Shown here piece after piece: positions 25,519 through 32,108 of a DNA stretch of 50,035 bases. The translations under genes were made by a program, and so were the position numbers. The stretch spans positions 1 through 50,035 of the forward strand of contig CANDMI010000020.1 of NCBI GenBank assembly GCA_947385775.1. Direction: 5' to 3'. Within the stretch, counting starts at the first letter, position 1. Each line of letters starts with the position of its first letter. Source of the DNA: an uncultured Eubacterium sp. Its GTDB lineage: Bacteria > Bacillota > Clostridia > Lachnospirales > Lachnospiraceae. A model generated the notes under the pieces. That model searched no databases. It saw only the letters and a program-made list of their open reading frames with translations, and was not told the origin of the DNA.

Positions 25519-26733
25519 TTGATACCTTTAGCAGTGCCGGATCTTACGGGCAACGAAAAAAAATACTTAAACGACTGTATCGACACGACCTATGTCAGCT
25601 CTGTAGGCACGTATGTAAACCGCTTAGAAGAAATGGTGGGAGAGGCTACAGGCTCCCGCCTTGCCGTTTGCACTTCCAGCGGGACGACAGGGCTTCACGC
25701 CGCGTTGACGGCTGTGGGAGTGGGGCATGGGGACCTTGTGATCCTTCCGACTTTTACGTTTATCGCGTCCGCGAACGCGATCCGACATTGCGGAGCAAAG
25801 CCATGGCTGTTTGACATTGACCCGTCTACCTGGTGTATTGACGTTTCCCAGGTGGAACGTTCGTTACAGGAAGAATGCACCGTTTCCATTGATTTAAATG
25901 GAAAGAAAACCGTCACGCATTCTGCCACGGGACAGCGCGTTGCGGCCATCATGCCGGTCTACACCCTTGGGAATCTGCCCGATATGTCAAAGCTTCATGA
26001 ATTGGCGGGGCAATATGGTCTGCCATTGATCGCGGACGCTGCCTGCGCTATAGGGGCAAACTATTGGGATGAGGCGGCAAACGAGTCAAAACGGCTTGGG
26101 CGGCTGGCGGATTTATCGGTTTTTTCTTTTAATGGAAATAAGACCATAACCTGTGGCGGAGGCGGAGCGGTGGTAGGCGCCAATGAGCGGCAGTTAGCGC
26201 ATGTGAAGCATCTTACAACTACCGCGCGGGTGTGGCCGGATTATGATTTTGACGAGGTTGGATTTAACTACCGTATGACCAACATCCAGGCCGCGGTGGG
26301 CGTTGCCCAGATGGAACGGCTGGATCGGTTTGTAGGGCGTAAGCGGGAAATCCGAAAATGGTACAAGGACTCCCTCTCGTCTTACTCCGATTCGGCAGGC
26401 GTTTCGTTGTTTCCGGACACCCGGGGATGCAGCTGTTGGTTTTCCGGCATTGTGTTAGGCAAGGGGCAGGGATTTAAGCAGGCGAAGGATGTCTGCGAAA
26501 GATTAAAGGAGCGCGGCATAGAAGCAAAGCCTTTTTGGAAGCCGGTGCATTTGCAGGCCCCATACGCGGATTGTCCGGTGGCAAAAAAAGAAGGCGGGAC
26601 TTCTACGGATGTGGCGGATGGCCTGTGGGATCGGATCGTCACGCTGCCCTGCTCGACGAATATTACGGATGGAGAGCTGGAAGCCGTGAGTGATGCGGTA
26701 AGGGAGATATTGTTGGGGCAAAGCAGGGGATAG
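25519..26733 (+). CDS. DegT/DnrJ/EryC1 family sugar aminotransferase
   Basis: A 404-residue PLP-dependent aminotransferase of the type that adds an amino group to 4-keto nucleotide sugars. Typical parts are IDTTYVSSVGTYVNRLE at the start, SSGTTGLHAAL, LPTFTFIASANAI, IADAACAIGA and the PLP lysine in SFNGNKTITCGGGG, then the FNYRMTNIQAAVG loop. It resembles the LegC/PseC branch. A TTG at 25519 has AAGGAG eight bases upstream and is the likely start. With the preceding dehydratase it makes a two-step module for an amino-deoxy sugar; no synthase, transferase or flagellin genes are nearby. Confidence 0.87.
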   Translation: MIPLAVPDLTGNEKKYLNDCIDTTYVSSVGTYVNRLEEMVGEATGSRLAVCTSSGTTGLHAALTAVGVGHGDLVILPTFTFIASANAIRHCGAKPWLFDIDPSTWCIDVSQVERSLQEECTVSIDLNGKKTVTHSATGQRVAAIMPVYTLGNLPDMSKLHELAGQYGLPLIADAACAIGANYWDEAANESKRLGRLADLSVFSFNGNKTITCGGGGAVVGANERQLAHVKHLTTTARVWPDYDFDEVGFNYRMTNIQAAVGVAQMERLDRFVGRKREIRKWYKDSLSSYSDSAGVSLFPDTRGCSCWFSGIVLGKGQGFKQAKDVCERLKERGIEAKPFWKPVHLQAPYADCPVAKKEGGTSTDVADGLWDRIVTLPCSTNITDGELEAVSDAVREILLGQSRG

Positions 26734-26746
26734 TCTGGATTTCCCC

Positions 26747-26775
26747 TTGACTTTCCCACTCATTTTTGTTAAAGT
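26747..26775 (+). promoter_or_regulatory. Promoter before the riboswitch and cation exchanger
   Basis: TTGACT (26747-26752) and TAAAGT (26770-26775) have a 17-base spacer. Transcription would begin a few bases before the riboswitch-like structure. Confidence 0.6.
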
Positions 26776-26787
26776 AAATCTAAGTAC

Positions 26788-26883
26788 AAAGGGAGTAGCT
26801 TATGCGTGTATATCCCACGCATAACATATTTCGTCAGTACGGGATTTTTCCCCGGAATATGTTTGAAAAAAGCGAGACTTTTA
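26788..26883 (+). promoter_or_regulatory. yybP-ykoY (Mn2+) riboswitch
   Basis: The segment reads as the yybP-ykoY aptamer. The 5' strand is AAAGGGAGTAGC (26788-26799), next to the family AAAGGGGAGUAGC. It is followed by a helix TTATGCGTG/CACGCATAA, then CATATT-TCGTCA and CCCCGG-AATATG forming the second long helix with its conserved internal loop. The closing 3' strand is GCGAGACTTT (26872-26881), near the family GCAAGACCUUU. Downstream, CTGCAAA/TTTGCAG (26884-26902) and TTTGCAGGA/TCCTGCAAA (from about 26896) compete for the same bases, a plausible switch before the ribosome site. The family senses manganese. Confidence 0.85.
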
Positions 26884-26944
26884 CTGCAAATTTTGTTTGC
26901 AGGAGAAGTCCGTTTTCCTGCAAACATAGATTTAGGAGGGAAAA

Positions 26945-27922
26945 ATGTCTGTTTTCATTCTCATTATTTTAGCGGCAGGTTTTTTTGCATTGCTTAAGGG
27001 AGCCGATATCTTCGTGGATGGCAGCGCTGCCCTTGCAAGAAGCTTTCATGTGCCGTCTTTGATCATTGGATTGACGATCGTCGCTTTAGGCACAAGCGCG
27101 CCAGAGCTGGCGGTCAGCATATCCGCTGCATTGCAGGGATCTAACGAAATTGCGCTTAGCAATGTGGTTGGATCGAATATCTTTAACCTGTTGTGCGTCT
27201 TGGGCGTATGTGCGCTGATTTATCCATTACCCGTAAACAAAGGAATATTAAAAAGAGATTTTTTGCTGTCCATTGCCGTGACGGTATTTGTGCTGCTTGC
27301 GGCGGGCGGTGAAACGCTTTTGAACGGTCGGCTGTTTTCGTCTGGCATGGAGGAGCCAGCCGGGATGGTAAGCCGGATGGCCGGAGGGATTTTGATCGTT
27401 TTATTTATCGCTTATATCGCATATCTTATATACGACGCGAGAAAAAATCCAGGCGGGGAGGAAAAAGGGGAAACGATTCCAATCTGGAAGAGCCTTTTGC
27501 TGATCTTATTTGGACTGATTTGCGTTATCGGAGGCGGCCAGGCGGTCGTATATAGCGCAAAGGAGATCGCCAGGGCGTTTGGCATGACGGAAACGCTTAT
27601 CGGGCTTACGGTGGTAGCGATCGGAACATCGCTGCCGGAGCTTGCGACTTCGGCGGTTGCGTCCAAAAAAGGACAGACGGAGCTGGCGGTCGGAAATGTC
27701 ATAGGGTCAAATATTTTTAACATGATGTTCATATTGGGCACATCGTCTTTTTTGAATCCGGTGGCGGTGAACGTTGCGTCGGTTTATGATATGCTGATCC
27801 TGACATTTGTAAGCCTGCTGACGCTTGTATTCGCTTTTACCGCAAAAAAAATAGGAAGGATAGAGGGAGCTGTTATGATCGCGGTTTATGCCGCGGCTAT
27901 GGCCTTTGCGGTTATGCGTTGA
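26945..27922 (+). CDS. CaCA family cation antiporter (YrbG-like), probably Mn2+-responsive
   Basis: A 325-residue calcium/sodium-type exchanger with ten or so membrane segments and the two family alpha repeats: GLTIVALGTSAPELAVSI with SNVVGSNIFN, and GLTVVAIGTSLPELATSA with GNVIGSNIFN. The acidic residues in the two PEL motifs bind the cation. TTAGGAGGG precedes the ATG. The family usually exchanges Na+ or H+ for Ca2+, but the riboswitch directly upstream suggests that here the physiological role is to relieve manganese excess, as with other yybP-ykoY-controlled transporters. The true ion is not determinable from sequence. Confidence 0.92.
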   Translation: MSVFILIILAAGFFALLKGADIFVDGSAALARSFHVPSLIIGLTIVALGTSAPELAVSISAALQGSNEIALSNVVGSNIFNLLCVLGVCALIYPLPVNKGILKRDFLLSIAVTVFVLLAAGGETLLNGRLFSSGMEEPAGMVSRMAGGILIVLFIAYIAYLIYDARKNPGGEEKGETIPIWKSLLLILFGLICVIGGGQAVVYSAKEIARAFGMTETLIGLTVVAIGTSLPELATSAVASKKGQTELAVGNVIGSNIFNMMFILGTSSFLNPVAVNVASVYDMLILTFVSLLTLVFAFTAKKIGRIEGAVMIAVYAAAMAFAVMR

Positions 27923-27963
27923 CGCTTCGCCTTTCAATTTACTTTTTGCGTTTGAAATAAGAA

Positions 27964-27998
27964 ATAACAGGGACAAAAAACGAACCTGTCCCTGTTAT
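27964..27998. terminator. Hairpin between convergent genes
   Basis: Perfect 12-bp arms 27964-27975 (ATAACAGGGACA) and 27987-27998 enclose an 11-base loop. There is no strong T-run. It likely ends the exchanger transcript and possibly the leftward one. Confidence 0.5.
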
Positions 27999-28025
27999 GG
28001 ATTTCTATGCATGGTTTTGACTGGC

Positions 28026-28760
28026 TTATTTGGAAAACAGCATGCCAAAAAGCAGATAAAATACAGGCTGGTGGATCAGGTAGATTTCCAGCGAATGCCT
28101 TCCAAGCCATTCCAGAGGCTTTGCCCTGCTTGGAAGGAAATAGCGCAGCAGATTTTTTTTCGCTAATAACTGGTGCAAAAAATAGCCGCAGACAAACAAA
28201 AAGCTCCAGGGGAACAGGGAAAAATAATCTGTGGAAAAAAAGCCGTCCATAGGAAATCCCAAATAAGCGGTCAAAAGGTTTTTGCGCCAGCCATCCGGCA
28301 GGCGTATCCAATGGAATCCGCCAAATCCCAGAAATCCTTCGTTGACGTCTCTTGTAAGGGCAAATAGGAAAAAAGCGCATACAAGCCCAAGGATCGGGTT
28401 TAATTTTTTTAGAATATGCTCTAACGGGACCATCAGCAGCATGCAAGAGCCGATCAGGGTTAATACGCCAAACCAGACGATAGTTTCGGGAGTGGCGATC
28501 TGGGTGACAAGGGTGATCAGGAAGCCAAATAGGAAAATGCAGGCGCCTCTCCATTTCTTTTGTCCCAAAGGCTGGCAGAAGCCGGACAGTAGGATAAATG
28601 TCCAGCAAATGCTCTGTTGCCAGAGGTATGCGCTGTTTGTCCGGTACCATTGCCAGTCAAATCCAAACAGGTAAACCAGGTCCCAAACCGCATGGTAGAG
28701 GAGCATGCTAAGGAGGGTAAATCCTCTGATCGCGTCTAGCATATGGTATCGTTTGGACAT
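28026..28760 (-). CDS. DUF1624-like multi-pass membrane protein
   Basis: A 244-residue integral membrane protein of the heparan-alpha-glucosaminide acetyltransferase-like (DUF1624) group. The family start is visible: RYHMLDAIRGFTLLSMLLYHAVWD, with the conserved D-x2-RG and H; and the C-terminal LEWLGRHSLEIYLIHQP. About seven membrane segments are present. Such proteins are thought to move acyl groups across the membrane, but no bacterial member of this short type has a firm function known to me. It appears to be a single gene; TATAAT lies 24 bases before the ATG. Confidence 0.8.
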   Translation of the reverse strand: MSKRYHMLDAIRGFTLLSMLLYHAVWDLVYLFGFDWQWYRTNSAYLWQQSICWTFILLSGFCQPLGQKKWRGACIFLFGFLITLVTQIATPETIVWFGVLTLIGSCMLLMVPLEHILKKLNPILGLVCAFFLFALTRDVNEGFLGFGGFHWIRLPDGWRKNLLTAYLGFPMDGFFSTDYFSLFPWSFLFVCGYFLHQLLAKKNLLRYFLPSRAKPLEWLGRHSLEIYLIHQPVFYLLFGMLFSK

Positions 28761-28809
28761 TTTGCGGCCTCCTTTGCGTGTTTATTATAAGAAAATATAA
28801 GTTAGCGGG

Positions 28810-29457
28810 TTAAATATGGAAGCATTTGCGGATTTTTTTCTGCTGTCCGAGCACGAGAATGGACTGTCCGCCCTTTAAAAGCATATCTGGCGTGATATCC
28901 ATGCTTAGCTCGTTGTTTTTTCGAATGCCAAGGATGTTGATGCCATATTTTTTTCGCAGATCCAGTTCTGAAACCGAACGGCCGTCCCAGTCCGAAGGGA
29001 TGGAAAGTTCTACGATGGAATGGTCGCGGTCTAGCTCGGTGTAATCTAAGATACTGTCAGAGGTGCAGCGGATCGCAGTCCAGGCGGCAAGCTGCTTTTC
29101 CGGATAAACGACTTCGTCCGCCCCGTTGCGCAGCAGGAATTTTTCCTGCACTCCCCGCGAGGCCCTGGCGATTACCTTTGTGGCGCCAGATTCCTTTAAC
29201 AGGGAAGCGGTTTCCAATGAGTTTTGAAAGTTATCTCCGATTGCGACGATGCATGCGTCAAAGTTGCGCACCCCAAGGTCCGCGATGAAATTTTCATTCG
29301 TGCTGTCTCCGATCAGCGCGTTGGTCACATAGGGCAGGATGGCGTTTACTCGTTCTTCATTGATGTCCACAGCCATAACCTCGTGGTTTAATTCGTTTAA
29401 TTCTTTTGCGATATGCCGTCCAAAACGGCCAAGGCCGATAAGTAAGATGGATTTCAT
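28810..29457 (-). CDS. ktrA: Potassium uptake regulatory subunit KtrA
   Basis: The cytoplasmic RCK ring protein that gates the KtrB channel in response to nucleotides. The 215-residue protein has the N-terminal Rossmann motif GLGRFGRHIAKEL, the VDINEERV second strand end, the GDSTNE loop and VAIGDNFQNS, and a C-terminal RCK_C domain with DLRKKYGINILGIRKN. AAAGGAG fixes the ATG at 29457. It follows ktrB by 40 bases. It could equally be called KtrC; naming depends on the paralogue. Confidence 0.92.
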   Translation of the reverse strand: MKSILLIGLGRFGRHIAKELNELNHEVMAVDINEERVNAILPYVTNALIGDSTNENFIADLGVRNFDACIVAIGDNFQNSLETASLLKESGATKVIARASRGVQEKFLLRNGADEVVYPEKQLAAWTAIRCTSDSILDYTELDRDHSIVELSIPSDWDGRSVSELDLRKKYGINILGIRKNNELSMDITPDMLLKGGQSILVLGQQKKIRKCFHI

Positions 29458-29497
29458 AATGTCTCCTTTCACGTATTGAAAAAAATTTGTTTTTGGT

Positions 29498-30826
29498 TTA
29501 TCCGACTGTCATCTTCTCCTGCGGGTACATGGACGCTTTTGTTTTTTTGGAGGAGACGGTTGCAAAAATCAAGGTAAGCCCGCCAACTCTGCCAAAATAC
29601 ATAAGCAGCATTAATAAAATGCGGGATATAAGCCCGAGCTTTGTAGTGATGCCAAGCGTAAGCCCGGTGGTGCCAATCGCGGAGGCGGTTTCAAACAGGC
29701 ATGCCATAAGCGGCAGTCCTTCGATCTCGCTGATCGCAAAGGCGCTGGATAAAAAAAGTATGATGTACATCGTTAAGATGGTTGCGGCGTTGCGTATAGC
29801 ATCTTCCGAAATCCGGCGTTTGAAGCAGTGTACATAGCTTTTTTGCTGAAAAACGCAGACCGCCGTGGAAACAAGGACAATAACGGTTGTTGTTTTCATG
29901 CCGCCGGCAGTCGAGCCAGGGGAGCCGCCGATCAGCATTAACAGGATCATCATTGCGATGCCATTGTCATTCATCTGATTAAAATCTACCGTGTTGTACC
30001 CGGCTGTCCGCGTCGTTACGGACTGGAAAAAGGAGCAGAGCAGGCGTTCCTTTAAATCCAGGTCTGAAAACTCTAAAAAGAAAAAAAACAGCGCGGGCAG
30101 CAGGATCAGCAGTAATGTGGTAAACAGGATTGCCTTACTTTGCATTTGGTATTTCTGGAAATGGAATTTGTTTGTGCGGATGTCATCCCATGTCAAAAAC
30201 CCAATGCCGCCAATGATGATCAGCGCCATGATCACAATATTTACAAGCGCGTTTCCGGAAAAAGACGTCAGGGAGGAAAATGGCTCTTTTACGCCCATCA
30301 GGTCAAACCCTGCGTTGCAAAATGCAGAGATGGAATGGAAGATACTGTACCAAATGCCCTTTGCCAGTCCAAATTCCCTGCAAAACGCAAAAGATAAAGC
30401 AAACGCGCCTGCAAGCTCGAATAAAAAGGTCATGATAAAGATAAATCCGGTCAGTTTTATAATGCCTGCGACCCTTGGGGCGGAAATAGCTTCCTGCATA
30501 ATGCTTCTTTGCTTTAAGCCGATCTTTTTTCCAGAGGCGATAACCGCCGTAACGGCAATTGTCATAACGCCCATGCCGCCGATCTGTATCAAAAGCAGGA
30601 TAATGGCCTGGCCAAAGGACGACCAGTAGGTCGCGGTATCCTGTACAGCTAAGCCCGTGACGCATACGGCGGACACGGCGGTAAACAACGCATCGGAAAA
30701 GGAAGCGCCGCCTAAGCCCCTTGAAGCAAACGGAAGCATCAAAAGCAGGCTTCCGATCAGGATAACAGCCGCAAACCCCAGTAGGATGATTTGGGGTGAA
30801 GAGATTCTTTTTGTATATTTGTCCAT
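29498..30826 (-). CDS. ktrB: Potassium uptake channel subunit KtrB
   Basis: A 442-residue membrane protein with the four pore repeats of the Trk/Ktr/HKT family. Filter-like segments are seen at TAVSAVCVTGLAVQD, SISAFCNAGFDLM, SVTTRTAGYNTVD and ASAIGTTGLTLG. It takes up K+, coupled to Na+ in studied members, and is assembled with KtrA, whose gene follows. The ATG at 30826 has GGAGGAAAC upstream. Confidence 0.94.
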   Translation of the reverse strand: MDKYTKRISSPQIILLGFAAVILIGSLLLMLPFASRGLGGASFSDALFTAVSAVCVTGLAVQDTATYWSSFGQAIILLLIQIGGMGVMTIAVTAVIASGKKIGLKQRSIMQEAISAPRVAGIIKLTGFIFIMTFLFELAGAFALSFAFCREFGLAKGIWYSIFHSISAFCNAGFDLMGVKEPFSSLTSFSGNALVNIVIMALIIIGGIGFLTWDDIRTNKFHFQKYQMQSKAILFTTLLLILLPALFFFFLEFSDLDLKERLLCSFFQSVTTRTAGYNTVDFNQMNDNGIAMMILLMLIGGSPGSTAGGMKTTTVIVLVSTAVCVFQQKSYVHCFKRRISEDAIRNAATILTMYIILFLSSAFAISEIEGLPLMACLFETASAIGTTGLTLGITTKLGLISRILLMLLMYFGRVGGLTLIFATVSSKKTKASMYPQEKMTVG

Positions 30827-30854
30827 AGTTTCCTCCCTCGTTTTGCCTGGTAAT

Positions 30855-30944
30855 GGTTACCGCTTCGCATTTGGCCTTGCTATAACGCTTGACTTTATCA
30901 TACAGACTTTACAGTCAATGCAAAGTCCTGGGCTGAACGGTAAC
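30855..30944. repeat. Possible small intergenic repeat element
   Basis: The region starts GGTTACCG (30855-30862) and ends CGGTAAC (30938-30944), short inverted ends enclosing about 75 bases. A related GTTACCGYTTCGC string recurs near 43815. Its nature is unknown. Confidence 0.3.
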
Positions 30945-31072
30945 TAATGATGAACTGTATTGTATTATGCATCAAAACAGAAAAAAAGGAAAGACTTTCT
31001 GTGAAATTTATGCTACAATACAGTAAACTTCATTTACCGATATAGAGGATCATAAAAAAGGAGTGTGATGTT

Positions 31073-31576
31073 ATGTCGTTGAACAAAGAAGATTTATTGG
31101 CGATCAGCCAATTGCTGGATACCAAATTAATGCCGATTCAAAGCGATGTGCAAGGCATGAAGGCGGAGATCCAAGGATTGAAAGCAGAGCAGCAAGAGAT
31201 GAAGGCGGAGATCCAGGGATTGAAAGCAGAGCAGCAAGAGATGAAAGCGGAGATCCAGGGATTGAAGGCAGAGCAGAAGGAGATGAAAGCGGAGATCCAG
31301 GGATTGAAAGCGGAGATCCAAGGATTGAAAGCAGAGCAGCAAGAGATGAAGGCGGAGATTCAAGGATTGAAAGCAGAGCAGCAAAGGATCAATCTGATCA
31401 TTGAAAATGAAATTCGGCCTGACATTAAGGCGCTTGCAGAAAATTATATGCCTGCTGCGAAAAAATATGAAAAAGCTACAGCGGATATGGAAGGGATGCA
31501 AATGGACATGGATGTTATGAAGCATGTTGTAGCGGAGCATAATGAGAAATTAAAAAGGATTTCCTTAATTTTATAA
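31073..31576 (+). CDS. Heptad-repeat coiled-coil protein
   Basis: A 167-residue protein with no recognised enzyme domain. Residues 28-104 are eleven near-identical heptads built from E-M-K-A-E-I-Q and G-L-K-A-E-Q-Q, which should form a long parallel coiled coil. A helical N-terminal part (LNKEDLLAISQLLDTKL) and a C-terminal helical part with the motif NEIRPDIKALAENYMPAA follow. There is no signal or membrane segment, so it is cytoplasmic. AAAAGGAG precedes the ATG. The repeat makes it likely to vary in length between strains. Similar short proteins occur in gut Clostridia, but I know no function. Confidence 0.75.
   Translation: MSLNKEDLLAISQLLDTKLMPIQSDVQGMKAEIQGLKAEQQEMKAEIQGLKAEQQEMKAEIQGLKAEQKEMKAEIQGLKAEIQGLKAEQQEMKAEIQGLKAEQQRINLIIENEIRPDIKALAENYMPAAKKYEKATADMEGMQMDMDVMKHVVAEHNEKLKRISLIL
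31154..31384 (+). repeat. In-frame tandem repeat, 42-base unit
   Basis: Five 14-codon units of the E-M-K-A-E-I-Q-G-L-K-A-E-Q-Q type, one carrying an extra 21-base half unit. The total is 231 bases or eleven heptads. The units differ by only a few bases, so recent expansion is likely. Confidence 0.92.
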
Positions 31577-31633
31577 AATGAAGCTTTTATATAAAGCGCT
31601 TTTTACGCGGCATGGTTTTGAATGGAGGAAGAG

Positions 31634-32026
31634 ATGAATTTTAAGGATGAAAAAGACTATATTATGCGTATTATAAAAGAGCTGGCTGGCGTGCTTTTTT
31701 CTTTGATGCTTGGAAAGCAATATCAGGCGGTAGAGCTGCCAGAAGATAATCAGTTTGAGGTTTCCGGGAAATCACTGGAGGAATTAAAACGGATGGTTGA
31801 CCAGGGGGATATGAATGAAGCGGAAAACAGGTTGCTGGAAGAGATTGATTACACGAAAAAAGAGGAGGTTCTTGCAGCCGTTTTATTTTATGAGTACATA
31901 GGCGAAAAAGACGAGGACTTTTTAAAAGCCCATAACTATTCCAAAAAAGAAGCGCTTGAGGGGATGAAAATGCTGGCGAGGAGGGCGGGATATGGCGATG
32001 TGGGAAACATATTGTCGGAAATTTAA
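31634..32026 (+). CDS. Small uncharacterised protein (DUF6483-like)
   Basis: A 130-residue soluble helical protein beginning MNFKDEKDYIMRIIKELAGV. The opening F-x-x-x-DYIMRIIKELA and the repeated short helices (LEELKRMVDQGDMNEAENRL) resemble a small family of unknown function in Firmicutes that I believe is DUF6483. The ATG at 31634 is chosen because GGAGGAAGAG immediately precedes it. It sits 57 bases after the coiled-coil gene and may share its transcript. Confidence 0.65.
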   Translation: MNFKDEKDYIMRIIKELAGVLFSLMLGKQYQAVELPEDNQFEVSGKSLEELKRMVDQGDMNEAENRLLEEIDYTKKEEVLAAVLFYEYIGEKDEDFLKAHNYSKKEALEGMKMLARRAGYGDVGNILSEI

Positions 32027-32039
32027 GCTGGATTCCAAA

Positions 32040-32079
32040 GCTTTCCGCTTAGATAGCGGCTTTGTCTAAAGCGGAAAGC
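32040..32079. terminator. Terminator between convergent genes
   Basis: GCTTTCCGCTTAGA (32040-32053) pairs with TCTAAAGCGGAAAGC (32065-32079) with one bulged base, followed by GTTTTGAATCTTT. Two tandem copies of TTTGGTTTACAGC lie just beyond (about 32090-32115). Confidence 0.6.
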
Positions 32080-32108
32080 GTTTTGAATCTTTGGTTTACA
32101 GCTTTGGT

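Noticed and set aside
26806-26997. Plus-strand ORF over the riboswitch
   Set aside because: It covers the aptamer helices and the exchanger start in another frame and has no family features.
31154-31384. CRISPR-like array
   Set aside because: The repeats are contiguous, in-frame 42-base units without spacers, and encode heptads of a coiled coil.
31127-31540. Minus-strand leucine-rich ORF opposite the coiled-coil gene
   Set aside because: It is the antisense reading of the same tandem repeat; no ribosome site.
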